Source: Streptomyces harenosi (GTDB taxonomy: Bacteria; Actinomycetota; Actinomycetes; Streptomycetales; Streptomycetaceae). Taken from it: a stretch of 34,930 bases of DNA. The notes under the pieces were generated by a model. It saw only the letters and a list, made by a program, of their open reading frames with translations, ran no database searches and was not told the origin of the DNA. Position 1 is the stretch's first letter. Every line of letters begins with the position of its first letter. The DNA is taken from positions 1 to 34,930 of the forward strand of contig NZ_WYCT01000037.1 of NCBI RefSeq assembly GCF_011008945.1, written 5' to 3'. A program made the translations under genes and the position numbers. Below are positions 8,292 to 16,747 of this stretch, one piece after another.

Positions 8292-10604
8292 ATGCAGAAC
8301 CCGCCCGGCGAGGAGCCGGAGAAGACCCTCTCCGTGACACCGCCGAAGAAGTGGGCGGCCGGAGTCCCCGCCGTCGTGCACGCGCTGGAGTACTCCCTGG
8401 AGCAGACCTCCCCGCGCAAGACCGGGGTGGACCTGCTGGCCATGAACCAGGTGGGCGGGATCGACTGCCCCGGCTGCGCGTGGGCGGACCCCGCCCCGGG
8501 CCGGCGCCATCGCAACGAGTACTGCGAAAACGGCGCCAAGCACATCAACGACGAGGCCACCACGCGCCGGATCACCGCCGGCTTCTTCCGTGAACACAGC
8601 GTCTCCGACCTCGCCGCCCGCTCCGACATGTGGCTCAACCAGCAGGGCCGGCTCACCGAGCCGATGATCAAGCGGCCCGGCTCCGATCACTACGAGCCCA
8701 TCGGCTGGAACGACGCCCTGGACGTCCTCGCGCGGGAACTGAAGGGGCTGGACTCCCCCGACGAGGCGGTCTTCTACACCTCGGGCCGGGCCAGCAACGA
8801 GGCCGCCTTCGTCCTGCAGCTCTTCGCCCGCGCCTTCGGCACCAACAACCTGCCCGACTGCAGCAACATGTGCCACGAGTCCAGCGGCTTCGCCCTGAGC
8901 GAGACCCTGGGCACCGGCAAGGGCACCGTCAGCCTCGACGACCTCCACCACGCCGACCTGATCTTCCTGGTCGGGCAGAACCCGGGGTCCAACCATCCGC
9001 GCCAGCTCTCCGCCCTGGAGGAGGCCAAGCGCAACGGCGGCCGGATCGTGGCGGTCAACCCGCTGCCGGAGGCCGGGCTGCGGCGGTTCAAGAACCCGCA
9101 GAAGCCGCGCGGGGTCGTCGGACGCGGCACCCAGATCGCCGACCGCTTCCTGCACATCAAGCCCGGCGGTGACCTCGCCCTGTTCCAGGCCCTCAACCGC
9201 CTGCTGCTGGAGGCCGAGGACGCCCGGCCCGGCACCGTCCTGGACCACGACTTCATCCAGGCCCACACCAGCGGCTTCGAGGAGTTCGCCCGGCACGCCC
9301 GCACCGTCGACTGGGACGACGTGCGCACGGCGACCGGACTGACCCGCGAGGAGATCGAGAAGGTCCGCGACGAGGTCCTGCGCAGCCGGCGGGTCATCGT
9401 CTGCTGGGCGATGGGCATCACCCAGCACAAGCACGGCGTGCCCACCATCCGGGAGATCGTCAACTTCCTGATGCTCCGCGGCAACCTGGGGCGCGCCGGC
9501 ACCGGTGCCTGCCCGGTGCGCGGCCACAGCAACGTCCAGGGCGACCGCACCATGGGCATCTGGGAGCAGATGCCGGACACCTTCCTCGACGCCCTGCAAC
9601 GGGAGTTCGGTTTCGACCCGCCGCGCGCGCACGGCCTGGACTCGGTGAACTCGATCAAGGCGATGCTCGAGGGCCGTGTCAAGGTCTTCCTCGCCCTGGC
9701 CGGCAACTTCGTCCGCGCCGCCCCCGACAGCGAGGTCACCGAGGAGGCGATGCGCTCGTGCCGGCTGACCGCCCACATCTCCACCAAGCTCAACCGCTCG
9801 CACACCGTCTGCGGCGAGACCGCGCTGATCCTGCCGACCCTGGGGCGCACCGAGCGTGACGTCCAGGCCGACGGCGAGCAGTTCGTCACCGTCGAGAACT
9901 CCATGAGCGAGGTGCACACCTCCCGGGGCCGCCTCGAACCGGCCTCCCCGCGGCTGCTCAGCGAGGTGGCCATCCTGTGCCGGCTCGCCCGCCGCACCCT
10001 GGACGGCAAGGCGGACATTCCCTGGGACAAGTTCGAGGGCGACTACGGCACCATCCGCGACCGCATCTCCCGGATCGTGCCGGGTTTCCACGACTTCAAC
10101 GCGCGCGTGACCCGGCCCGGGGGCTTCCAACTGCCCAACCCGGTCAACGAGGGCGTCTTCAACACCAAGGTCGGCAAAGCCCTGTTCACCTGCAACGAGC
10201 GTGTGGTCCCCCGGGCACCCGAGGGCCACCTGCTGCTGCAGACGCTGCGCTCGCACGACCAGTGGAACACGGTCCCCTACACCGACAACGACCGCTACCG
10301 CGGCATCCACGGCAGCCGCCACGTCGTGCTCGTCAACCCGGCCGACCTGGCCGAACTCGGCCTCGCCCAGGGAGACCGCGTCGACCTGGTGAGCGTCTGG
10401 GCGGACGGCTCCGAACGCCGGGCCGAGAACTTCGAGGTCGTGGCCTACCCGGCCGCCAAGGGCTCGGCCGCCGCCTACTACCCGGAGACGAACGTCCTGG
10501 TGCCGCTGGACAGCGTCGCCGACATCAGCAACCAGCCCACCTCGAAGGGCATCGTCGTCCGCCTCGAACCCACGCTCGACCGGACACAGCCCACACACGC
10601 CTGA
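8292..10604 (+). CDS. FdhF/YdeP family molybdopterin oxidoreductase
   Basis: 770 residues, normal length for YdeP-type formate-dehydrogenase-like enzymes; ATG 8292 follows GAGAAAGGCGAACCG. The N-terminal family signature GGIDCPGCAW with Cys59, Cys62 and Cys78 (YCENGAK) is present. So are the pterin-domain motifs FYTSGRASNEAAF (161-173), NMCHESSGF (192-200), LVGQNPGSNHPRQ and CPVRGHSNVQGDRTMG, and a C-terminal molydop-binding domain (VLVNPADLAELGLAQGDRVDL). The protein is cytoplasmic, with no Tat signal. It should bind Mo-bis-MGD; the true substrate of YdeP-type enzymes is poorly defined (acid-resistance roles have been proposed in enterobacteria), so formate dehydrogenase should not be assumed. 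Confidence 0.9.
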   Translation: MQNPPGEEPEKTLSVTPPKKWAAGVPAVVHALEYSLEQTSPRKTGVDLLAMNQVGGIDCPGCAWADPAPGRRHRNEYCENGAKHINDEATTRRITAGFFREHSVSDLAARSDMWLNQQGRLTEPMIKRPGSDHYEPIGWNDALDVLARELKGLDSPDEAVFYTSGRASNEAAFVLQLFARAFGTNNLPDCSNMCHESSGFALSETLGTGKGTVSLDDLHHADLIFLVGQNPGSNHPRQLSALEEAKRNGGRIVAVNPLPEAGLRRFKNPQKPRGVVGRGTQIADRFLHIKPGGDLALFQALNRLLLEAEDARPGTVLDHDFIQAHTSGFEEFARHARTVDWDDVRTATGLTREEIEKVRDEVLRSRRVIVCWAMGITQHKHGVPTIREIVNFLMLRGNLGRAGTGACPVRGHSNVQGDRTMGIWEQMPDTFLDALQREFGFDPPRAHGLDSVNSIKAMLEGRVKVFLALAGNFVRAAPDSEVTEEAMRSCRLTAHISTKLNRSHTVCGETALILPTLGRTERDVQADGEQFVTVENSMSEVHTSRGRLEPASPRLLSEVAILCRLARRTLDGKADIPWDKFEGDYGTIRDRISRIVPGFHDFNARVTRPGGFQLPNPVNEGVFNTKVGKALFTCNERVVPRAPEGHLLLQTLRSHDQWNTVPYTDNDRYRGIHGSRHVVLVNPADLAELGLAQGDRVDLVSVWADGSERRAENFEVVAYPAAKGSAAAYYPETNVLVPLDSVADISNQPTSKGIVVRLEPTLDRTQPTHA

Positions 10605-10625
10605 CCGGCGGCACGATCCCTACGG

Positions 10626-10662
10626 GGCCGGTCCCGGCGGCAGTTCCGCGCCGGGGCCGGCC
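10626..10662 (+). terminator. hairpin terminator after the oxidoreductase
   Basis: A 14-bp stem (GGCCGGTCCCGGCG with CGCCGGGGCCGGCC, one G-U pair) around a nine-base loop, 21 bases after the stop at 10604. Confidence 0.65.
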
Positions 10663-10777
10663 GGCCGGTCCCGGCGTACCCGGCACGCCATGTGCGCAGG
10701 TCTTCCTCCGCATACGGGTTGGCCCGGGAAGGCGGGGGGAACGCCAGGGGCAGATGCGGTCGGCCCCCGGGGGAGAC

Positions 10778-11200
10778 ATGGCGCAGCAGAACAGTCAGGA
10801 CCACGACGCAGAGATCATCGCTCTGCTCATGCGGGAGTACGAGTCGTTGCGGGCGGAGATCGCCCAGCGTGTGGCGTCGAGGATGCAGATACTCGGCTTC
10901 TCGGGAGTGATCGCTGCCCTCGTCATGGGAGCGGGCGGTGTCTCCCTGCACGAGCCTTCGGCGTACATCGCCGTCGCCACTCTCCTGCTGGGGGTGCTGT
11001 GGCTCAGGGACTGCAACCAGGGAATCCAACGCATCGGCAAGCATCTGCGGGACGTGGAAGAGCAGGTGAACCGACTGGCCAGGCGTGCCTACGGCAGCGG
11101 TGCGCTGTCGTGGGAGACGAAGCGGCACGTGGGCCGGCAGCACGAGCGGCCGGTGTGGCGTCTCCTGGGCCGGCTGGGCGGCTGGACCGGCCGCAACTGA
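10778..11200 (+). CDS. small two-TM membrane protein with flanking helices
   Basis: 140 residues from ATG 10778, preceded by GGGGGAGAC; an in-frame ATG at 10754 has no good ribosome site. A charged N-terminal helix (residues 10-35, IIALLMREYESLRAEIAQRV) leads into two adjacent membrane spans (about 36-57 and 61-77). A charged cytoplasmic helix follows (DCNQGIQRIGKHLRDVEEQV) and then a basic tail. The helix-2TM-helix layout recalls SLATT-type 2TM proteins, but I cannot place it in a family with confidence and there is no adjacent nucleotidyltransferase. It sits after the oxidoreductase terminator and so probably has its own promoter. Confidence 0.7.
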   Translation: MAQQNSQDHDAEIIALLMREYESLRAEIAQRVASRMQILGFSGVIAALVMGAGGVSLHEPSAYIAVATLLLGVLWLRDCNQGIQRIGKHLRDVEEQVNRLARRAYGSGALSWETKRHVGRQHERPVWRLLGRLGGWTGRN

Positions 11201-11495
11201 GCCTTCCCACTCATCCGAGCCGTCGACGTCGCCCGGGCCATCCGCCACGCGCGCGCTCACTCGCCGGCTGAGGCCTCGGGCACACCAGCCCGCGAGGTGG
11301 CGCCCTTCCCGCACCTTCCGTGCTCCACACCCCCGTGGTCGATGTCGTTGACGGCGACGTCCGGGAGGTCCACGACCGAGCAACCCCTGGCGCGAACTCC
11401 ACCATGCGGTCGCCCTGCCGCACCGTGCACCTCCCCGCGAGCCGGCGGCGGCCGGGGAAGACAGGCCGGCCGGCCCGCCGGGGCAGCACATGCAG
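11201..11495. other. non-coding gap between convergent genes
   Basis: About 300 bases between the 2TM gene (plus) and the bacteriocin-like operon (minus). Open frames exist on both strands but are Arg/Pro-rich, lack ribosome sites and have no recognisable motif. I see only the terminator hairpin at its right edge. Confidence 0.5.
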
Positions 11496-11524
11496 GGCGC
11501 CTCGCCCTTGTCGGGCGAGGCGCC
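11496..11524 (-). terminator. perfect hairpin terminator of the cysteine-rich peptide operon
   Basis: A perfect 12-bp stem (GGCGCCTCGCCC with GGGCGAGGCGCC) and a five-base loop, 12 bases past the stop of the 11537-11983 gene. Confidence 0.75.
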
Positions 11525-11536
11525 GCTGGGGAAGGA

Positions 11537-11983
11537 TCACCCTCCGGACTGGAGATGCAGCGCTGGTCTGCGCCACCAGCCCCATACGGTGATGCGGTTG
11601 AGCCCCTTCCGTCGCCTGGCACAGCCGCCGCACTCGGGAATGCGTGCCCGGCGTGTGAGGGCGGATATCACGTCGCCCAGGCCGATGACTCCTCTGCGCC
11701 CATGGTCGGTGCCGAGAGAAAGGACTTGATGTTCGAGGCTTTCCCAGGGAACGGGCAATCCCGGAACGAGTTCGACGCGCCTTTTTCTCTCCGCGCTCAG
11801 GGTCTCGACATCCGGGTGCGCGAGCAGCCGTTCGACGGCCTTCTCGTCGGTGGTCCCGACATATGCGGTCCCACGGTCACGGACGACGACCCCCTCGGGT
11901 GCCTCGTACTTGAGCACGGGCGGTCTGTCGCTTTCTGCCCGCTGTACGACCGGCACGGCCAGCCAGTGGACGACGGCTTTCAC
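11537..11983 (-). CDS. small partner protein of the cysteine-rich precursor (possible immunity or processing role)
   Basis: 148 residues from GTG 11983, with GGGAGG seven bases upstream and only 16 bases after the stop of the cysteine-rich precursor gene, so the two form one operon. The N-terminal half is a soluble alpha/beta-type sequence (VLKYEAPEGVVVRD, then DEKAVERLLAHPDVETL). The C-terminus holds CGGC (118-121) followed by ARRRKGLNRI, a Cys-x2-Cys plus basic-LN motif also found in short phage-related proteins. No signal peptide or membrane span is present. Function is unknown; immunity, processing or packaging of the upstream peptide is inferred from position only. Confidence 0.65.
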   Translation of the reverse strand: MKAVVHWLAVPVVQRAESDRPPVLKYEAPEGVVVRDRGTAYVGTTDEKAVERLLAHPDVETLSAERKRRVELVPGLPVPWESLEHQVLSLGTDHGRRGVIGLGDVISALTRRARIPECGGCARRRKGLNRITVWGWWRRPALHLQSGG

Positions 11984-11999
11984 GTCACGGCCTCCCTTG

Positions 12000-12659
12000 T
12001 CACTGCTCGCAGCAGCCGACGATAGGCCTGCAGAGCCAGCCGCAGTCGCACAACGCGCAAGCCGCGCACTTGGCCGCGCAGGCCCCGCAGGTGGCCGCGA
12101 GGCACCCGACGATCGCGGGCAGAGCGCCCAGCACGAGGCACCCGGTCAGCGAGGCCAGGCAGGTGCTGCCGCAGCCGCCGAGACACCGCTTGAACGCGTC
12201 CCAGAAGCCGTCCGCGGGCACGAGGTTGCCCTGATCGAAAGCGTGCTCCTCAGCGCGCTGCCAGTCCCCTCCCTCGGGCGCGATGAGGGACCGGATCTGA
12301 CCCCCCTGCCCCGAGGCGGCGGCTTCCGCCGTGGGATAGGAGTCGCCGTATATGAGACCCACCCGCGTCCCCGCGGGACCCGACAGCCCGGCGAACAGCA
12401 TGCGCGCGGAATACTGCGACACGCTCTGCCCGGTTTCCGGATGGGTCACCGGGCGCTCGAGGTCAGCCTCGTATTGCAGGCCGAAGGCGGTCTCGATTCC
12501 CACCCCTTGCGCGTCGAGCGCTAGGGACGCCGCACTGGCGCTCAGCAACTCGGACAGTTGCAGCTGCGGGTCGTTTTCCAACTGCCTCCACTGCGCCAAG
12601 GCGTCCTCTTGGAGCAGGAGCGCCGTCCGCTCCCGTACCACCAGAAGAGATCTACCCAT
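12000..12659 (-). CDS. bacteriocin-like precursor with 14-Cys C-terminal domain (halocin C8-like)
   Basis: 219 residues from ATG 12659 (GAGGA nine bases upstream); upstream in-frame codons are ignored because they lack a ribosome site. Residues 1-155 contain no cysteine and no clear signal peptide. Residues 159-219 contain 14 cysteines (159, 163, 167, 174, 186, 191, 194, 198, 201, 204, 206, 210, 216, 217) among Gly, Ala and Leu, for example CGACAAKCAACALCDCGWLC. This split, a Cys-free leader or immunity-like half plus a compact disulfide-rich hydrophobic half, resembles the halocin C8 precursor, where the N-part is an immunity protein and the C-part the antimicrobial. A cysteine-rich metal-binding domain is the alternative. 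The similarity is by pattern, not alignment. Confidence 0.65.
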   Translation of the reverse strand: MGRSLLVVRERTALLLQEDALAQWRQLENDPQLQLSELLSASAASLALDAQGVGIETAFGLQYEADLERPVTHPETGQSVSQYSARMLFAGLSGPAGTRVGLIYGDSYPTAEAAASGQGGQIRSLIAPEGGDWQRAEEHAFDQGNLVPADGFWDAFKRCLGGCGSTCLASLTGCLVLGALPAIVGCLAATCGACAAKCAACALCDCGWLCRPIVGCCEQ

Positions 12660-12781
12660 CTCTTTGTCCTCGCTTTCCTGTGGACCTGGCAGCGGCCCCG
12701 AAAGGCCAGCCATTTGCCCCATCGTGTACCACGCCGCTACCAGTTGGCATCTTGTAGCAATTTCCGACCGACACATGCGCT

Positions 12782-12810
12782 TTGGCCAACCATAAATTGC
12801 AAACTAAATA
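12782..12810 (+). promoter_or_regulatory. sigma70-like promoter for the 12850 gene
   Basis: TTGGCC (12782-12787), 17-base spacer, TAAATA (12805-12810) in a distinctly AT-rich island. Transcription would begin near 12817, ahead of GAGGGA and the GTG at 12850. TTGGCCAA at 12782-12789 is itself palindromic and lies in the divergent region with the cysteine-rich operon. Confidence 0.45.
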
Positions 12811-12849
12811 CGCCATGATGAATCTGTGCGTGTAGAGGGAACTGTCCCT

Positions 12850-13476
12850 GTGACGGTGCGCTTGCCGTACGGCACTCGGGTGAGGCTGCATCAGCTACTG
12901 AGCGACGAGAAGTGCCGGTTCAGGGGTCTTGCGGACGACGAGCGACGGGATCTGGCCGGCCTCGGCCCCCGGGAAGCCGCAGCCGTACGCGCCGCACGGC
13001 GCCGTGAGTTGTCCCGGGCCCGTGAGCGCGAACAGCTTCTGGACTCCGTGGACCGGTTGGCGACCTTCGGTGTGCGGCACGAGCTGAGAGCGCGGGGGTG
13101 GGACTGCTGCTGGCCCGACTACCCGGAGGAAGCCCGCAGTCCGGGGCGGTGGCCCGGTTCACCGGACGGCGGCTTCCCCGAGCAGCTGTCGCTGCGGATT
13201 CCGGCGGATCTGGAACATCAGGTCCGGGCCGCGTGCTGGTACACGTCGGCCGACGCCATCGCAGCCCTCCTCGAGTGGCGGGCCCGGTACCCGCGGGTCG
13301 TACCGCGTCGCCACCGGGCACCTGCCGGGCAGGAGAGCGCCCTGGAGGCGTACCGCCGGCTCGCCGCCCGCGTCACCACCACCGGTGAGATCTGGCGAGC
13401 GGGAATCCAGCGCGGGATCGACGCCTGCCACACCCTGAGGTCTCCCCACCGCCACAGCTTGCCGACGGCCCCCTGA
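12850..13476 (+). CDS. hypothetical basic protein
   Basis: 208 residues from GTG 12850, chosen over GTG 12826 because GAGGGA lies nine bases before it. Rich in Arg, with a helical basic N-terminal half (ERRDLAGLGPREAAAVRAARRRELSRARERE) and a GWDCCWPDYP segment near residue 87. A C-terminal helical region (EAYRRLAARVTTTGEIWRAGIQRGI) follows. I do not recognise the family. It faces away from the bacteriocin-like operon across a 190-base AT-rich intergenic region, so shared control is possible but unproven. Confidence 0.65.
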   Translation: MTVRLPYGTRVRLHQLLSDEKCRFRGLADDERRDLAGLGPREAAAVRAARRRELSRAREREQLLDSVDRLATFGVRHELRARGWDCCWPDYPEEARSPGRWPGSPDGGFPEQLSLRIPADLEHQVRAACWYTSADAIAALLEWRARYPRVVPRRHRAPAGQESALEAYRRLAARVTTTGEIWRAGIQRGIDACHTLRSPHRHSLPTAP

Positions 13477-13721
13477 GGACCGCGGTCCGGAGCACGATCC
13501 GAGGGGCTTGCTGCACTGGTCAGGGCCGTGGGCTTGGTCGGGTCCGCTGGTGGGCGGAACCGGTGATCAGTGGACCGGCATGGCGAGCCGTCCATGAGGA
13601 CGCGTCCGACGGCAGCGCTGACGGCAGCGACGGTGGACGACCGCGGCACCCGGCGGCCCGGTACCGTGCGGTGCCGGCGCAGGTCGATCGAGTCGGCCCA
13701 CCAGGGCTTGCGCGCGCCTTC
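13477..13721. other. gap with no supported gene
   Basis: 245 bases between convergent genes. No hairpin or coding stretch that I can support. Confidence 0.4.
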
Positions 13722-15371
13722 CTAGATGTCGCCCGCGACCACGGAGTGCGCGGCGTCGCCGACCTTCGTCCAGGCCAGTCCGGAACCCTCGTACCGGTAC
13801 ACGGCGTTCCTGCTCGGAGTCAGCCCGTAGACCGTGTCGCTGGCGACGGCGAACTGCGCACCCGCACTGCCGGTGAGCCGCCAGCTGTCGGGCCTGCCGA
13901 GGTAGGTGTACAGGTCGCCGGAACTGGGATTCGTGGCGAGGAGCCCTCGCCCCCAGTCCCCTGCGTAGAGGTTGCCCGCCGGGCCGCCGATCTTCGTCCA
14001 GGAGGTTCCCGAACCGTCGTACCGGTAGACCGCGTTCCTGCTCGGAGTCAGCCCGTAGACCGTGTCGCTGGTGACGGCGAACTGCGCACCCGCACTGCCG
14101 ATGTGTTGCCAGCTGTCGGGCGTACCCAGGTAGCGGTACAGGTCACCGGAACTGGGATTCGTGGCCACGAGCCCCCAGCCGCCGGCATACAGCTGGCCGG
14201 CCGGGCCGCCGATCCGGGTCCAGGCAAGCCCGGAGCCGTCGTAGCGGTAGACGGCGTTCCTGCTCGGGGTCAGCCCGTAGACCGTGTCGTTGGTGACGGC
14301 GAACTGCGCACCGGCACTGCCGATGTGCTGCCAGCTGTCGGGCGTACCCAGGTAGCGGTACAGGTCACCGGAACTGGGATTGGTGGCCACGAGCCCCCAG
14401 CCGCCGGCATAGAGCTGGCCGGCGGGGCCGCCGATCTTCGTCCAGGAGGTTCCCGAACCGTCGTACCGGTAGACCGCGTTCCTGCTCGGAGTCAGGGCGC
14501 AGATGTTCTTGGTCACCTTCGTCCGGGCGCGGATCACCTGACTGCAGACCTGACAGAACGGGACGCCCAGATTCCGCATCTTGCAGCCGTGTTCGGGCCG
14601 GAAGGCGGCGCAGTGGTAGTAGTGCGCCCCCTCGAAGCAGCCGACCGTGCCGGCGGGAACCGTGCTCGGCCGTGAATCCACCGTCGCACAGTTCGGGTTG
14701 GACATCGTGGGCAGCGCCGTGCCCGGGTCGACCGCCCAGCCCCATTTCAGTGTGTCGCGCCTGGTGTTCTGCGTGACGTTCGGCTCGGTCGGCTCACCGG
14801 TCGGGTGGACGTCGTGCCCGGTCTCGCCGCTGGTGCAGGCGTAGCACGCGTACTCGTCGGCCAGACCGTACGCCGTGTGGCCGAGCTCGTGAATGGCGAT
14901 CTCGGTCGCCCCGGACGCGAGGGAGTACGTGCCGATGGAGCCGCCGCTTCCGCCGTAGATCGTGGAGTTCACCACGACGATCGCGACAGTGAACTCCGGG
15001 ACCTGGGCGGCGGCCGTCTGGAGCACCGTCGTGCTGTTGCAGACCAGGAGCCGTCTGATGTTGTTCGCGCCGAAGGTGGAGTCGAAGTACGTGCGGGCCG
15101 TCGCGCCGGTGCCGCCGGCACCGGCCGGGTCGTCGGCGCCCGAGTCGGTGGACGTGACGTTGACCCGCCAGACGTTGAGCGACCTCCCGATCTTGTCGTA
15201 CGGCGGGGTGGTGGTCAGCGCGGTGACGAAGTTGGTGCAGGCGGTGTTGAAGTCGGTCTGCTGGGTGGAGGTGAACCCGTCACCGAGCAGCACGACGGTG
15301 AACGCCCGGTTGCGCGGTGCTCTTCCGTGTATCTGGGTGCGGCCTTGGACGGAGCCGTCGGAGGTGGTCAT
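13722..15371 (-). CDS. M64-type metallopeptidase with C-terminal propeller-like repeats
   Basis: 549 residues; ATG 15371 has AGGGGA six bases upstream. Residues 20-285 match the M64 (IgA-specific metallopeptidase) fold: VVLLGDGFTSTQ, AIVVVNSTIYGG and the zinc motif HELGHTAYGLADEY (161-174), whose two His and acidic residue should bind zinc with Glu162 as catalyst. The Cys-rich closing motif CKMRNLGVPFCQVC (263-276) follows. Residues 292-549 are seven about-37-residue half repeats that alternate between LTPSRNAVYRY...W and NPSSGDLYRYLG...W types, which could fold as a seven-bladed beta-propeller. There is no signal peptide, unusual if it acts outside the cell. It is nine bases downstream of the 147-residue companion gene, in one operon. 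Confidence 0.85.
   Translation of the reverse strand: MTTSDGSVQGRTQIHGRAPRNRAFTVVLLGDGFTSTQQTDFNTACTNFVTALTTTPPYDKIGRSLNVWRVNVTSTDSGADDPAGAGGTGATARTYFDSTFGANNIRRLLVCNSTTVLQTAAAQVPEFTVAIVVVNSTIYGGSGGSIGTYSLASGATEIAIHELGHTAYGLADEYACYACTSGETGHDVHPTGEPTEPNVTQNTRRDTLKWGWAVDPGTALPTMSNPNCATVDSRPSTVPAGTVGCFEGAHYYHCAAFRPEHGCKMRNLGVPFCQVCSQVIRARTKVTKNICALTPSRNAVYRYDGSGTSWTKIGGPAGQLYAGGWGLVATNPSSGDLYRYLGTPDSWQHIGSAGAQFAVTNDTVYGLTPSRNAVYRYDGSGLAWTRIGGPAGQLYAGGWGLVATNPSSGDLYRYLGTPDSWQHIGSAGAQFAVTSDTVYGLTPSRNAVYRYDGSGTSWTKIGGPAGNLYAGDWGRGLLATNPSSGDLYTYLGRPDSWRLTGSAGAQFAVASDTVYGLTPSRNAVYRYEGSGLAWTKVGDAAHSVVAGDI
13740..14500 (-). repeat. about 222-bp tandem repeats inside the M64 gene
   Basis: The marker GTTCCTGCTCGG recurs at 13806, 14034, 14256 and 14478, giving periods of 228, 222 and 222 bases. 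The 14034-14477 units are nearly identical at DNA level, implying recent duplication or gene conversion. Short reads can collapse such repeats, so the copy number in this assembly is uncertain. Confidence 0.85.
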
Positions 15372-15380
15372 CGCGGTCCC

Positions 15381-15824
15381 CTATCGCTCAAGCTGAAAGG
15401 TGGCGAGGTCGACGTCCTGCCTCACTTCGGCAGGCGGACCGATGATGTCTTCGGACCGTGGCTCGCGCTCCGGAGGGTCGACATGGACCACGGCGACCTG
15501 GACGGCCTCGGCCGGTGCGGGCACGATCACGGTGAACGCGCCCCGTGCCTCCACGTCCACCCGGGTGATCGGCTCCTTCTGATCCTCGGGGAAGACCTCG
15601 GCGCTGCCCCGGAAGGCTTCCCGGGCGGGGACACGGGCGAGGCGCTTCCCGTAGTCGTCTCGCGTCTCCACGACGTAGTCGCCGGGACGCGTCGTGGCGT
15701 CGGTCTCGAAGCTGCTGACGGCTGTGTCGACCGGCTGCTGGGAGACGAGGCGTACCGAATCGCCCTCGTACTCGAAGATGAGGCGCACTGCCGGGGCAGG
15801 GTCCGTTTGCTGCGGGTTGGTCAT
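15381..15824 (-). CDS. hypothetical beta-rich protein, operon partner of the M64 peptidase
   Basis: 147 residues from ATG 15824 (GAGG six bases upstream). It looks like a single soluble beta-sandwich: VRLIFEYEGDSVRLVSQQPVD at the start, alternating polar and hydrophobic strands, and an acidic tail (EREPRSEDII...VDLATFQLER). No signal peptide, cysteines or catalytic motif. The stop is nine bases before the M64 start, so the products are made together; an inhibitor, chaperone or substrate-binding partner would all fit, and none is shown by sequence. Family not recognised. Confidence 0.7.
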   Translation of the reverse strand: MTNPQQTDPAPAVRLIFEYEGDSVRLVSQQPVDTAVSSFETDATTRPGDYVVETRDDYGKRLARVPAREAFRGSAEVFPEDQKEPITRVDVEARGAFTVIVPAPAEAVQVAVVHVDPPEREPRSEDIIGPPAEVRQDVDLATFQLER

Positions 15825-16747
15825 GACGAGCCTCTTCAGACGGTGTGACGTTCGGGCATCTCCGTACGCGGTGGGTCCCGCAAGGCCGATGTGCGTACGT
15901 GAGGCGGCGGACTGGGCATCGGTGTCGCCCTGTCCCGTCCGGCAAGGGCTCGCGTACCGGATGTCGAGCCGATCCGAGAGGAACGTCGGCGCGGCGCGGA
16001 GCGACATGACCGCCCGGACCCGTCGGGGACCGGAAGGAAACCACGGCCCCGGACGGGAGTATGTGCCCCTCCATTCTATCCCCGCCCCGCCCGCGCTCGG
16101 AGGAACGAGAGCCGGGCCCCGGCCTCGTCCCGCGACAGGACCGTTCACGCGAAGTGCTCACCGCCCCCATGTCGCGACCTCGGCGGCGGGCCCCGCGGCG
16201 AACAACCAGGCGATCCCCCACCATCGAATGGTTCACATGCACACGAATGTGTGGTCTGGGCGCTCCGGACGGGTGGGCCCCGTCCCGGAAGCCCCCAATG
16301 GCGAGGGCTGCCGGACAGGCCGTGACCTGGAGGTCGACGTGGACACGGAGCTTGGAGACGTCCCACGGCACAGTGAGGGCTGCATCGGGCGCCCGGCAGC
16401 ACGCACGCTGCCGGGCACCGCTCGAATGCGTGGTGCGGCCTTGAGGCGGACCTTGCGATCCGGTCTGGTGACGGGTGCTCGCTCCGTCGGTGCCGGCGGC
16501 GACCACGACGACCGCTCATTTGGCGTGGGCATGCTGCACGGCTGACGACTCCGGAGCCGACCTGAGCCACCTCGGCCTCAAGGGGGCGCCTGGTCCGGCT
16601 CGAACGCGTTCAGGGCCCGCCGTTCGCCCTGCCGGGGGTGTGCAGCGCTGCCGTTGCCGTCGCAGCAGCCCGTGACGGACGCGGTGACGGGGGGCGGAGC
16701 CAGGACCACCGCGGTGGCGGGCCGGCGTGGCCGACGTGGCCGGCGTG
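15825..16747. other. 923-base region without a supported gene
   Basis: Between the M64 operon and the DUF7144 gene, both on minus. Open frames on both strands are Arg/Pro/Ser-rich with no ribosome site and no recognisable motif. A -10-like TAGAAT on the minus strand (16078-16073) could serve the M64 operon, with no good -35. A 12-base palindrome CCACCGCGGTGG lies at 16706-16717. I see no RNA gene. Confidence 0.4.

Noticed and set aside
8142..10598. 818-codon open frame antisense to the molybdopterin oxidoreductase
   Set aside because: High-GC mirror of a clear enzyme gene; no motif of its own.
11297..12025. Plus-strand open frame of 242 codons opposite the bacteriocin-like operon partner
   Set aside because: No ribosome site or motif; the minus-strand gene has good spacing, coupling and a terminator.
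15694..16545. 283-codon plus-strand open frame
   Set aside because: First part is antisense to the M64 partner gene, the rest is Arg/Pro-rich without motif or ribosome site.
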